From JANQMY01 sp965228775 (GTDB lineage Bacteria; Pseudomonadota; Alphaproteobacteria; JANQMY01), in the NCBI GenBank assembly GCA_965228775.1, contig OZ245840.1:1736001-1800000 (forward strand): 64,000 nucleotides of DNA. Direction: 5' to 3'. Numbering within the stretch: the first letter of the stretch is position 1; each line of letters starts with the position of its first letter. The position numbers and the translations under genes are program-made. The notes beneath the pieces were generated by a model, which ran no database searches, had not been told where the DNA came from, and worked only from the letters and a program-made list of their open reading frames with translations. This document shows positions 16,805 to 24,884 of this stretch, one piece after another.

Positions 16805-17260
16805 ATGCTCAGCGACATCTATAATAAAAAAATCTTGAATTTCGCAGGAAACATTCCCCGGCTGGAGCGCCTTGCGGCCCCCGATGCCACGGTCACGGAA
16901 GTGAGCCGCCTTTGCGGCAGCCAGGTGACGGTGGACGTCAAACTCGACGGTGACGTGGTCGCTGACTTCGGCCATGACGTAAAAGCGTGTGCTTTAGGCC
17001 AAGCCGCCTCGTCCATCATGGCACGGAACGTTATCGGCGCGACACTGGAGGAGCTGCGGCAAGTGCGGGACGAAATGCGCGCCATGCTGAAAGAGGGCGG
17101 CGATGCCCCAACCGGGAAATGGTCAGACCTCGAAATATTGACGCCGGTGGTAGACTACCCCGCCCGGCACACCTCGGTCATGCTGACCTTCGAAGCCACC
17201 TGCAAGGCCGTCGAAGAAACGCTGGGATCACATGACGAATTAGCGGCTCAACAATCCTAA
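16805..17260 (+). CDS. IscU/SufU-like iron-sulfur scaffold protein
   Basis: 151 residues. The three scaffold cysteines are C37 ('SRLCGSQ'), C62 ('VKACALGQAASSIM') and C133 ('TFEATCKAVEE'). The aspartate preceding the second motif ('FGHDVKAC') matches the IscU/NifU N-terminal family. It would hold a nascent Fe-S cluster, but no cysteine desulfurase gene is adjacent. The stop overlaps the convergent malonyl-CoA synthetase gene by 4 nt. Confidence 0.85.
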   Translation: MLSDIYNKKILNFAGNIPRLERLAAPDATVTEVSRLCGSQVTVDVKLDGDVVADFGHDVKACALGQAASSIMARNVIGATLEELRQVRDEMRAMLKEGGDAPTGKWSDLEILTPVVDYPARHTSVMLTFEATCKAVEETLGSHDELAAQQS

Positions 17261-18777
17261 AGGTAAAGATCCTTGTAGGCCTCGCGCAGAGCGTTCTTCT
17301 GCACCTTGCCCATGGTGTTGCGCGGGATTTCATCCACCTCAATCACGCGCTTTGGCACTTTGTAAGATGCCAAGTCTTTCTTGAGCGCCGCGATCAAATC
17401 CGCTTCGTCAATCACCCCAGCCCCGTCGGCGACAACGACAGCTGTGACACCTTCGCCAAAATCCGTATGCGGAACACCAATTACGGCCGCATCGGAAACG
17501 GCGGACAGCTCAAGAAGGGCCGTTTCGACTTCCTTCGGATACACATTATAGCCACCGGATATGATCAGATCCTTCGCCCGGCCCACAATATGCACATAGC
17601 CGTTCTCATCGATGCGCGACAAATCCCCGGTGATGAAAAAGCCATCATCGCGAAACTCAGACTGCGTTTTCTCCGGATTGCGCCAATAGCCTTTGAACAC
17701 GTTGGGCCCTTTGACTTCCAGAACACCGGTATCGCCTTGGGCAAGCTCCGCCCCATCTTCCGCGCAGACACGCACGCGAATGCCCGGCAGGGGCGGCCCC
17801 ACCGATCCAGGCACGCGTGCGCCCTCATACGGGTTCGATGTGTTCATGACGGTTTCCGTCATGCCATAGCGTTCAAGGATCGTGTGCCCCGTGCGTGTTT
17901 CAAATTCCCGGAACGTGTCTTCCATCAACGGGGCCGACCCGGAAACGAAAAGGCGCATATTGGCGGTACACGTTCGGTCGAAATCCGTTTCCCCAAGCAA
18001 CCGCACATAATGTGTCGGCACGCCCATGAACACGGTGGCGCGCGGCAAACGCTCCACCACATCGCGCGCATTGAAGCCCGGCATAAAGATTTGCTTGCTG
18101 CCGTTCAGCAAAGCACAAGGGAGTGCCACAAATAATCCGTGTGCGTGGAATATGGGCAAACTATGAAGCAATACATCGCCCGGCGCAAAGCCCCAAGCCT
18201 TATGCAACGTAAGTGCATTGGATGCGAGATTGTCGTGACTGAGCATGGCGCCTTTTGGCTGCCCCGTGGTGCCGGAGGTGTAGAGGATCGCCGCAATGTC
18301 GTCGGCGGCCGAGGTAACTGTTTCGAACGACGACGGCGCCCCCTCCACGGCATCGGCAAGCGTGCCGCGCCCCGCCACATCCAATGTCAGCACGTGGCGC
18401 ACCTGGGCCTTTTCCGCCACATCCATCACGGCTTGATTGCCGGGGTCCGACACGAAGACCACGGGCTCTGCGTCGCGCAACAAGTAGTCCACTTCCTTTG
18501 CCGTGTAGGCTGTATTCATCGGCAAATAGATGGCCCCGGCCCGCAAACACCCTAAATAGAGGAACAAGGCCATGGCGGATTTGGGCGCTTGAACAGCCAC
18601 CCTGTCCCCCGACTGAACGCCAAGTGCTGTCAACGCCATCGCCGCCTGGGCGGATTGGCCGTGAAGATCGGCGAAGGAGAATGTGGCCCCGGTGTCGGTT
18701 TCCAAGGCAATTTCCGTTCTGTCAGCCGGAAAGCGGCTTTCGAACAAAGCATAGAGATTGTGTGATTTTTCGCTCAT
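17257..18777 (-). CDS. matB: Malonyl-CoA synthetase-type acyl-CoA ligase
   Basis: 506 residues of the ANL superfamily. AMP-binding P-loop 'ILYTSGTTGQPKGAML', 'ERYGMTETVMNTSNPYEGAR', 'FFITGDLSRIDENGYVHIVG' and the C-terminal catalytic lysine in 'PRNTMGKVQKNALRE'. The 'NPYEGARVPGSVGPPLPG' stretch and the short N-terminus resemble MatB (malonate + ATP + CoA to malonyl-CoA). Substrate assignment is by resemblance only; methylmalonate or another short diacid is possible. No malonyl-CoA decarboxylase gene is adjacent. Confidence 0.82.
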   Translation of the reverse strand: MSEKSHNLYALFESRFPADRTEIALETDTGATFSFADLHGQSAQAAMALTALGVQSGDRVAVQAPKSAMALFLYLGCLRAGAIYLPMNTAYTAKEVDYLLRDAEPVVFVSDPGNQAVMDVAEKAQVRHVLTLDVAGRGTLADAVEGAPSSFETVTSAADDIAAILYTSGTTGQPKGAMLSHDNLASNALTLHKAWGFAPGDVLLHSLPIFHAHGLFVALPCALLNGSKQIFMPGFNARDVVERLPRATVFMGVPTHYVRLLGETDFDRTCTANMRLFVSGSAPLMEDTFREFETRTGHTILERYGMTETVMNTSNPYEGARVPGSVGPPLPGIRVRVCAEDGAELAQGDTGVLEVKGPNVFKGYWRNPEKTQSEFRDDGFFITGDLSRIDENGYVHIVGRAKDLIISGGYNVYPKEVETALLELSAVSDAAVIGVPHTDFGEGVTAVVVADGAGVIDEADLIAALKKDLASYKVPKRVIEVDEIPRNTMGKVQKNALREAYKDLYL

Positions 18778-18901
18778 GACGCTCGTTTTAACGTCTCATC
18801 GCCACAGCGCAACCACTCCCCGCCCGGCGCCCGCGCAAAAACGCCGGTTTGTTGATCCGCTATCTGATATATCTTCGTGGCAAACCGGAATGACAGGGTA
18901 G

Positions 18902-19312
18902 ATGGCGCTCAAACGGCAAACATTGGTGCGAATGGCCAAAGCACGGCGCATGGGCTGGCGGATTGCCGGGACGATTTCCCTTGCGCTGGGACTGCTGGGC
19001 ATTGCCTTGCCGCTCTTGCCGACGACACCCTTTCTTTTATTGGCGGCGTTTTGCTTTAGCCGCGGCTCGCGCAAGCTGCACAATTGGCTGATGAACCATC
19101 CACGGCTTGGCCCGCCCATTCATGAATGGCGCGACCATGGCGCCATTTCCCGCAAAGCAAAAGTCTTGGCGATGATCGCCTTGCTTCTTGCCTTTCTGGG
19201 CGCCTGGGCTTTTGGCGCGCCCCTATGGGCTCTGATCACTCAAGTGGCCGTGCTGAGCGCTGTTGCCGTTTTCATCCTCAGCCGGCCGGAACCACCCACC
19301 ACACAAATCTAG
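18902..19312 (+). CDS. DUF454 (YbaN-type) inner membrane protein
   Basis: 136 residues. A hydrophobic hairpin at residues ~20-52 contains 'GLLGIALPLLPTTPFLLLAAFCFSRGS' (in pieces), the DUF454 hallmark, then 'HPRLGPPIHEWRDHGAIS' and two further helices. Function unknown in all members. The frame and hydrophobicity support it strongly; the start at 18902 may instead be the ATG about 10 codons later. Confidence 0.85.
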   Translation: MALKRQTLVRMAKARRMGWRIAGTISLALGLLGIALPLLPTTPFLLLAAFCFSRGSRKLHNWLMNHPRLGPPIHEWRDHGAISRKAKVLAMIALLLAFLGAWAFGAPLWALITQVAVLSAVAVFILSRPEPPTTQI

Positions 19313-19361
19313 CTGCCCATTCCCCCCGTCTATCGCGTCCAACAACGGTTGGATTTCCCAT

Positions 19362-19460
19362 CCTTCGAGACGCTCGTTTTACTCGCCCTCAGGATGAGGA
19401 AATCTGATTTCTATTGGCGCCCTCATCCTGAGGAACCGCCGCAAGGCGGTGTCTCGAAGG
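19362..19460. repeat. CCTTCGAGA...TCTCGAAGG palindromic repeat (copy 1)
   Basis: Outer arms CCTTCGAGA (19362-19370) and TCTCGAAGG (19452-19460) enclose CCTCAGGATGAGG and CCTCATCCTGAGG, which are inverted relative to each other. A related copy is at 21568-21667. An open frame through it is not coding. Confidence 0.7.
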
Positions 19461-19586
19461 ACGAGGGCGCCATATGCGATGCCCTTGACGTTCCCGCCAG
19501 TGACCTTTTGTCCAACGCCAAATTGTTGACCACACCCTTTGCCGCAAATATTATGCGATTTAGTACAAAATTGTTGGGGAGAGGAC

Positions 19587-19916
19587 GTGGTGGAAGAAAA
19601 TCAAGCCCCGGACCTGCAACCGCTGAAGCGGCTTCGCTGGGCTGGTTTCGCGGAAGGCACAACCCTTTTGTTGCTGGTGTTCGGAGCCGTTCCCTTGAAG
19701 TATTTGGGCGGTTGGCCCACAGGCACATCAATCATGGGGCCTATCCATGGCGCCACTTTCATACTCTACATTGTCACTTTGATTGAGGTCGCAAGTTCCA
19801 GCGTTCTGACCCGCCAAGAAATCCTGCGCACCTTTGCCGCGTGTTTGATCCCTTTCGGCCCGTTCCTGAACGATGCATTGTTGCGTAAGAAACTGACGGC
19901 AACAGTGGCACCTTAG
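19587..19916 (+). CDS. DUF3817 small membrane protein
   Basis: 109 residues from a GTG with GGGGAGAGG just upstream; the longer frame from 19539 lacks a ribosome site. Three predicted helices: 'RWAGFAEGTTLLLLVFGAVP', 'MGPIHGATFILYIVTLIEVA' and a C-terminal helix with 'CLIPFGPFLND'. The F-x-E-G...H-G pattern and 'P-F-G-P-F' match DUF3817. Role unknown. It precedes a CopD/HemJ-like gene by 2 nt, so the two are probably co-expressed. Confidence 0.8.
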   Translation: MVEENQAPDLQPLKRLRWAGFAEGTTLLLLVFGAVPLKYLGGWPTGTSIMGPIHGATFILYIVTLIEVASSSVLTRQEILRTFAACLIPFGPFLNDALLRKKLTATVAP

Positions 19917-19918
19917 AT

Positions 19919-20299
19919 ATGTACGAACTTCTCAAAGTCCTTCACGTAACATCGGTTGTGGTTTGGATGGGCGGGATGATCGCCGCCGCCGCAATTCCGC
20001 CCGGCAGTCTCGACAACAAGCCGGTACAAAGCTTGCGTTTGCTGATGACCCTTGGAATCGTCTTCACCTGGGTTGCCGGGCTCATCCTGGCGCAACAAGG
20101 CGGCTGGTTTTCAGACCCATGGCTCCATGCCAAAATTGCCCTCGTCACTATCCTCTCCGGGTTTCATGGGGTGGTTGTCGCGCGGCTGCGCGGACGGAAT
20201 TATGCCAGTACACAAAGTGTCTTTTGGCTGTCGCTTCCTTGGGGGATGATCGCCGTGGTCTTTGGTGTTGCCTATCTGGTTATCCTGAAACCTTTCTAG
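19919..20299 (+). CDS. CopD/HemJ-like four-helix membrane protein
   Basis: 126 residues, four transmembrane helices. 'LLKVLHVTSVVVWMGGM' with its histidine and 'W-x-G-G', and later 'WLHAKIALVTILSGFHG', resemble the CopD and HemJ (protoporphyrinogen oxidase) families, in which these His and Lys residues bind heme. It is shorter than HemJ (about 140-190 residues), so a heme-binding membrane protein of unknown role is the safer call. Lies 2 nt after the DUF3817 gene. Confidence 0.72.
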   Translation: MYELLKVLHVTSVVVWMGGMIAAAAIPPGSLDNKPVQSLRLLMTLGIVFTWVAGLILAQQGGWFSDPWLHAKIALVTILSGFHGVVVARLRGRNYASTQSVFWLSLPWGMIAVVFGVAYLVILKPF

Positions 20300-20405
20300 G
20301 TGGCGCAATCTTGCAACGTGCTTGTGCATGGCGATACCGAAGAGACGGATTTAAAGAGGCGTTTGGCCGCCCCATATGTCGCCGCACATTGTTGGAGGAA
20401 ACATC

Positions 20406-21050
20406 ATGATTGCAGTCCACGGTATTCCCGTATCGCCCTTCGTGCGCAAGGTTCATTTGGTTCTGCGTTACAAAGGAATTGAATTCGACCTAAAGCCCGT
20501 TATGCCGGGCGACACCTCAGAAGAATTCGGCAAGATAAGCCCGCTGCGCAAAGTCCCCGTCCTGGAACATGATGGTTTCACCATCCCGGATTCCAGTGTC
20601 ATTTTACGGTACATTGATCAAACTCATCCCGAGAAGCCGATCTATCCAAGCGACCCGAAGCTTCAAGCCAAAGCGGGATGGCTTGAAGAATTCGGGGACA
20701 CGCGCCTCATCGAAAATCTGGGCCCAATCTTTTTCCAGCGCGTGGTAAGGCCCAATTTTATGAGTGAAGAAACGGACGAAGCGATCGTGCAGGAGAAAGT
20801 CGAGACCGACCTGCCGCCCATTCTTTCTTATCTCGATTCCATTTTGCCTGACAGCGGTTACGCTGTGGGCGACCATCTGACGGCGGCGGATGTGGCAATC
20901 ATCAGCCCGCTGTTGAATGGCCGCTATGGAGGCTTTACACCGGACAGCGGCAAATACCCGAAAGTAGCTGCCTATCTCGACCGCGCCCTAGAAGCGGATA
21001 TTGTCAAAACACAGCTCGCGATTGAGAAAGAGATGCTCGGTCTGGGCTAA
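20406..21050 (+). CDS. Glutathione S-transferase
   Basis: 214 residues. Thioredoxin-fold N-terminal domain 'MIAVHGIPVSPFVRKVHLVL' with the S-P-F start of helix 1, 'KVPVLEHDGFTIPDSSVILRYID' (cis-Pro and the glutathione-binding D-S pair), and a helical C-terminal domain ending 'DHLTAADVAIISPLLNGRYGG' in pieces. Cytosolic conjugation or isomerisation with glutathione is expected; the second substrate is unknown. TTGGAGGAAACATC precedes ATG 20406. A HIT gene follows 18 nt later. Confidence 0.9.
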   Translation: MIAVHGIPVSPFVRKVHLVLRYKGIEFDLKPVMPGDTSEEFGKISPLRKVPVLEHDGFTIPDSSVILRYIDQTHPEKPIYPSDPKLQAKAGWLEEFGDTRLIENLGPIFFQRVVRPNFMSEETDEAIVQEKVETDLPPILSYLDSILPDSGYAVGDHLTAADVAIISPLLNGRYGGFTPDSGKYPKVAAYLDRALEADIVKTQLAIEKEMLGLG

Positions 21051-21068
21051 ACCGGATAGGGACGATCA

Positions 21069-21521
21069 TTGAGCACACTCATTCACCGCCGTGTGGACGC
21101 CGCCAATCGCGGCGAAAACCCAACCGTCATCGCCCGGCTCAAAAGCGGCTGGGCGGTGATCGGGGATGTTCAGTTCTTGGAAGGGTATTGTCTTCTACTG
21201 CCCGATCCGGTGGTCCCGACGCTCAATGATTTAAAGGGCGCGGACCGCACTCAATTCCTGTCCGATTTGGTTGCGCTCGGCGATGCCGTGCTGGATGTCA
21301 CCGGCGCGGTGAGGATCAACTATGAGATCCTGGGCAATCTGGAACCGGCGCTGCATGCCCATGTATTCCCCCGACTTGCCCACGAGCCCGAAGACCTGCG
21401 CACGAAGCCGGTTTGGTTTTATGACTGGGATGCCGCGCCGACGTTTTCGGAAGATTTGCATGCAGATCTGAAAGGCCGGATGAGAGCGGAACTTGAACGC
21501 CGAAACCTTGTCTCGGGTTAG
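21069..21521 (+). CDS. HIT-like nucleotide-binding protein
   Basis: 150 residues from a TTG start (GATAGGGACG upstream). The fold is HIT-like: 'GWAVIGDVQFLEGYCLLLP' for the first sheet and 'LHAHVFPRL' for the histidine motif H-x-H-x-phi, which lacks the third His of true HIT hydrolases. It probably binds or hydrolyses a nucleotide derivative. Eighteen nt after the GST gene, so possibly the same transcript. Confidence 0.75.
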   Translation: MSTLIHRRVDAANRGENPTVIARLKSGWAVIGDVQFLEGYCLLLPDPVVPTLNDLKGADRTQFLSDLVALGDAVLDVTGAVRINYEILGNLEPALHAHVFPRLAHEPEDLRTKPVWFYDWDAAPTFSEDLHADLKGRMRAELERRNLVSG

Positions 21522-21567
21522 CTTCTCTTCCCCTTCAGAGCAGGGGAATTGCATATGACGCCCTCGT

Positions 21568-21667
21568 CCTTCGAGACACCGCCTTACGGCGGCTCCTCAG
21601 GATGAGGGCGTAAGTGAAGTGCTGGATTTCCTCATCCTGAGGGCGAGCCATGCGAGCGTCTCGAAAG
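21568..21667. repeat. CCTTCGAGA-type palindromic repeat (copy 2)
   Basis: CCTTCGAGACACCGCC..., then CCTCAGGATGAGG and CCTCATCCTGAGG, then GCGTCTCGAAAG. The same components as 19362-19460 occur with the outer halves exchanged, i.e. in opposite orientation. Confidence 0.7.
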
Positions 21668-21781
21668 CCTGCCCCGGACTTGATCCGGGGGATGGAAAAT
21701 CCGAACACCGCCAAATGCAATAGCCCTCCCCTTCAGAGGAGGTCGATCACATATGGGCGATGCTTTTTGTTAGAAAAGAGT

Positions 21782-21893
21782 CATCCCCGCGCAATCAGCG
21801 CGGGGATCCACTCTCGCAACCGCTTGCCGCAAGAAACATGCATCGGAATGCACTGCTAGGTGGATTGGATACCCGCCTACCGGCGGGTATGAC
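21782..21893. repeat. Paired-hairpin dispersed repeat (copy 2)
   Basis: Hairpins ATCCCCGCGC/GCGCGGGGAT (21783-21807) and ATACCCGCC/GGCGGGTAT (21869-21890), ending in ATGACA. Same plan as 12814-12907: 'GGATCCA-CTCTC' follows hairpin 1 and 'GGTGGATT' precedes hairpin 2. The rest of 21522-21930 holds the other repeat and no gene. Confidence 0.75.
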
Positions 21894-21930
21894 AGCAAAA
21901 GAAAAAAGGTGAGAGCCCTTTTCCATCCGC

Positions 21931-22179
21931 TCAGTCAAGTCCGCCCCTCGACAACAATCGTCCAAGAAAACTCAACAGATGTCCGAGAAGCTCCGAAACA
22001 AATCCGTCAACGACGTCGAACGGGCGCTTCATGGTCAGGCCGCCCCAAAAGCCCGCCACGGCTCCCAGAGCTGCGAGAATCGAGACGGCCATCCCGGCAC
22101 CAAACACAACCGTACCGGCGAGCCAGCCTAAGAAACCACCCAATAAGGTCATGATAACAACGGCGAACGCTCGAACCAT
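21931..22179 (-). CDS. Small hydrophobic membrane protein, unknown
   Basis: 82 residues with two predicted helices, 'AFAVVIMTLLGGFLGWLAG' and 'GMAVSILAALGAVAGFWGG', rich in glycine, then an amphipathic C-terminus (LLGHLLSFLGRLL). CAGGAGACCCC stands immediately before the ATG, a good ribosome site that supports a real gene. No family recognised. Confidence 0.65.
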   Translation of the reverse strand: MVRAFAVVIMTLLGGFLGWLAGTVVFGAGMAVSILAALGAVAGFWGGLTMKRPFDVVDGFVSELLGHLLSFLGRLLSRGGLD

Positions 22180-22251
22180 GGGGTCTCCTGTCAGAAAATA
22201 GGCTATACTTATATGGGTGTCGGCCTCCCTATCTGCAACGGGAGCGGGTGG

Positions 22252-22315
22252 CTAGGCTCCAAAAATTTGGATGAACCCCATGCGCCCACGGTTTTTGCCT
22301 GGGCGTTGGCCTAGA
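22252..22315 (+). ncRNA. Conserved hairpin element, copy A (candidate structured RNA)
   Basis: A core 'TTGGATGaACCCCATGCGCC' then CACGG, a short linker and TGGGCGT, with outer arms CTAGGC/GCCTAG. The same core occurs at 56462-56519 with different outer arms that also pair (CCACGCCCG/CGGGCGTGG), which suggests a conserved RNA or DNA structure and not chance. It ends about 100 nt before the TauD-type dioxygenase gene. Function unknown; strand assigned from the downstream genes. Confidence 0.45.
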
Positions 22316-22412
22316 ATACGATGGAGAAAATGATCGGACGTGAGTTGGCAGAGCCCCATCCGCTGGGCCATAATTCCGCAAAAAAGTGCAAAATTTCGAC
22401 CGGGAGAAACGC

Positions 22413-23258
22413 ATGAGTAGCCCTTCAATTGAAATCAACCGCGTCGCTGGCGCTCTCGGGGCCGAGATTCGAGGCGTAGACCTGTCTGAGACCTTATCTA
22501 ACGAGGTGTTTTCAGACGTCCATCAGGCGTTTCTCGACCATCAAGTCATCTTCTTTCGCGACCAAGACGTGACGCCTGACCAGCAGAAAGCGTTTGGCCG
22601 CCGCTTCGGCACGCTGAATGTGCACCCTTATGTCAAAGGAATGGACGGCCACCCGGAAGTGATGGAAATCATCAAGGAACCGGACGACCGGCTCAATTTT
22701 GGCGGGGGCTGGCATTCTGACATGTCCTTCCAGGAAAAGCCGGCCCTTGGCTCAGTGCTCTACGGTCTTGATATCCCGGCCTTCGGCGGCGACACCTTGT
22801 TCGCGAGCCAATATGCGGCTTACGACGCCCTTTCCAATGCCATGAAAGACCTGCTGGATGGTCTGTATGCGGTACATACGGCGGAACGGGAATACAGCGC
22901 TAAAGGGGCGTCGGCGCAAAAGCGTGAATCCATGGATATTGAGCAAGCGGGCAATGATGTGCCCGCGTATGAACATCCAGTCGTCCGCACACATCCTGAA
23001 ACAGGGCGCAAAGCACTATATGTGAATGGCGCCTTCACCATGCGCTTCAAAGGCATGTCGAAACGGGAAAGCCGGCCCCTGCTCAACTTTCTGATTGAGC
23101 ATTGTACACAGGAACAATTCACCTGCCGTTTTCGCTGGGAAAAAGGCTCTATTGCGTTTTGGGACAATCGCTGCGTTCAGCATTTCGCCCTCAACGATTA
23201 TCATGGGCAGCGCCGCCACATGCGCCGCGTGACCATTAATGGGGACAAACCTCATTAG
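22413..23258 (+). CDS. TauD/TfdA-type Fe(II)/2-oxoglutarate dioxygenase
   Basis: 281 residues. N-terminal 'GALGAEIRGVDLSETLS' is typical. Iron ligands H101 and D103 ('GGGWHSDMSF') and the distal H257 ('RCVQHFALNDY'), with the 2-oxoglutarate-binding arginine in 'RRHMRRVTI'. It hydroxylates an organic substrate with O2 and 2-oxoglutarate, often releasing sulfite (TauD) or cleaving an ether (TfdA). Substrate not deducible. CCGGGAGAAACGC precedes the ATG. An amidase gene follows 21 nt later, probably the same operon. Confidence 0.9.
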   Translation: MSSPSIEINRVAGALGAEIRGVDLSETLSNEVFSDVHQAFLDHQVIFFRDQDVTPDQQKAFGRRFGTLNVHPYVKGMDGHPEVMEIIKEPDDRLNFGGGWHSDMSFQEKPALGSVLYGLDIPAFGGDTLFASQYAAYDALSNAMKDLLDGLYAVHTAEREYSAKGASAQKRESMDIEQAGNDVPAYEHPVVRTHPETGRKALYVNGAFTMRFKGMSKRESRPLLNFLIEHCTQEQFTCRFRWEKGSIAFWDNRCVQHFALNDYHGQRRHMRRVTINGDKPH

Positions 23259-23279
23259 AACGCATAGGAATACCGCCCC

Positions 23280-24809
23280 ATGACCATTCCCAAGGTAACA
23301 CGCGCCGACATTCAAAAAGCGGCGGAGCGCATTGGTCTTCATGCGGACGATGCGCTCATGGACGCGATAGAAGCAGGCGCGCCGATGGTTGGCCTCAGTC
23401 TGGATGTAGTGGCTTCTATGTCCTCCAGCTTGTGCAAGAACGGCTACAAGCGGGCGCCCGCCACCAAACCCGGACCGGAAGAAAACCCCCTCAACGCATG
23501 GGCGGTTAAAGGGACCATAGAAGGTGCGGCCAGCGGTCCGCTGTCCGGTAAGAACATCGTCGTCAAAGATACGGTCAATGTGGCGGGCTGGCCGCTGCGC
23601 AATGGCAGCCTGTTCCTGGACGGGCACACGCCTGACACTGACGCCACCATCGTGACACGCATTCTGGACGCAGGCGGCACGATTGTGGGCAAATCCGTCT
23701 GCGAAGCCCTGAGCCTCTCCATCGGAAGCCACACATCGGAACCCGCCCCGGTCAAAAACCCGCGTAATATAAAATATTCCGCTGGCGGATCGTCTTCAGG
23801 ATCCGCCGCATTGGTGGCCGCCGGAGAGGTGGATATGGCGATCGGTGGCGATCAAGGCGGCTCCATCCGCATCCCCTCTTCCGCCTGTGGCATCTATGGC
23901 ATGAAACCCACCCATGGGTTGGTTCCCTATACGGGCATCATGCCGCTGGAGATGACCATTGATCACACAGGACCGATGACGGCGACGGTGGAAGACAATG
24001 CCTTGCTGCTGGAAGTTCTGGCTGGGCCGGACGGACTAGACCCCCGGCAAAAAGACCATCCCTCCGAAGACTACCAGTCGGCATTGGGCCAAAACCTAGA
24101 CGGGCTTTCCATTGCCGCCGTCACCGACGGCTTTGCGCAAGCCAACAGCGAAGCGGACGTGAACGAAAGCGTGCAAGCCGCAGCCCAACAGCTTGCGCGT
24201 CTTGGGGCCACTGTCACAGAAATCTCGCTGCCCGCTCTAGCGGTTTGTGGGGCTGCGGGCATGATCATCAATGCGGTGGGATTCCACCGCCTGGTTTTCG
24301 ATGGGCTGGGCCTGCCGACCACGGGCAAAGGCTTCTACGACACAAGTCTCATGCATCGTATGTCCGCCAACGGATTAACACTCGACACATTGCCCGTGGC
24401 GGCGAAGACCCTTTTGGTATTGGGCGATCATTTGCTGCAGAACAATGGCGCCGTTGGATATGGCATGGCGCGCAACACGCTGGTGGACGCGAAGGCACAG
24501 ATCGATCACGTGTTTGAGAAAGTCGATCTGCTGCTGATGCCGACCATGCCGAAGAAGCCGTTCTTGCTGCCGGAAGAAGATTTGGCGCCTATCGAACAAA
24601 TCGCATTGGGATGGGATGGCCTGAACAATACGTCGCCCTTCAACGCAACAGGACATCCAGCCATGAATGTGCCTTGCGGCGTTGCGGAAGAAGGTGTGCC
24701 GATCGGCATGATGCTGGTTGGCCCGGACTATGGCGAGAAATCGATCTATCGGGCGGCACACGCCTATGAACAAAGTTTGGACTGGAGAGAAAACCGCACG
24801 GGCCCGTAA
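23280..24809 (+). CDS. Amidase (amidase signature family)
   Basis: 509 residues. The Ser-cisSer-Lys triad is K96 ('KNIVVKDTV'), S171 ('SAGGSSSGSAA') and S195 ('GGDQGGSIRIPSS'), spaced as in the family. It hydrolyses an amide to acid plus ammonia or amine in the cytoplasm. An N-terminal ~70-residue extension is longer than in GatA. Neighbours are a 2-oxoglutarate dioxygenase and an acyl-CoA ligase, consistent with turning an amide into an acid that is then activated with CoA (inference). Confidence 0.92.
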   Translation: MTIPKVTRADIQKAAERIGLHADDALMDAIEAGAPMVGLSLDVVASMSSSLCKNGYKRAPATKPGPEENPLNAWAVKGTIEGAASGPLSGKNIVVKDTVNVAGWPLRNGSLFLDGHTPDTDATIVTRILDAGGTIVGKSVCEALSLSIGSHTSEPAPVKNPRNIKYSAGGSSSGSAALVAAGEVDMAIGGDQGGSIRIPSSACGIYGMKPTHGLVPYTGIMPLEMTIDHTGPMTATVEDNALLLEVLAGPDGLDPRQKDHPSEDYQSALGQNLDGLSIAAVTDGFAQANSEADVNESVQAAAQQLARLGATVTEISLPALAVCGAAGMIINAVGFHRLVFDGLGLPTTGKGFYDTSLMHRMSANGLTLDTLPVAAKTLLVLGDHLLQNNGAVGYGMARNTLVDAKAQIDHVFEKVDLLLMPTMPKKPFLLPEEDLAPIEQIALGWDGLNNTSPFNATGHPAMNVPCGVAEEGVPIGMMLVGPDYGEKSIYRAAHAYEQSLDWRENRTGP

Positions 24810-24884
24810 GAAGATTTCGGCGGTTAGCATGGAAACAACGGCGCGGAGACACGCGCCTTAAGTAAGGAAAGTAGTGAGGGGATA

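Noticed and set aside
19349..19786. A 145-codon plus-strand frame
   Set aside because: Runs through a palindromic repeat and then lies out of frame over the DUF3817 gene.
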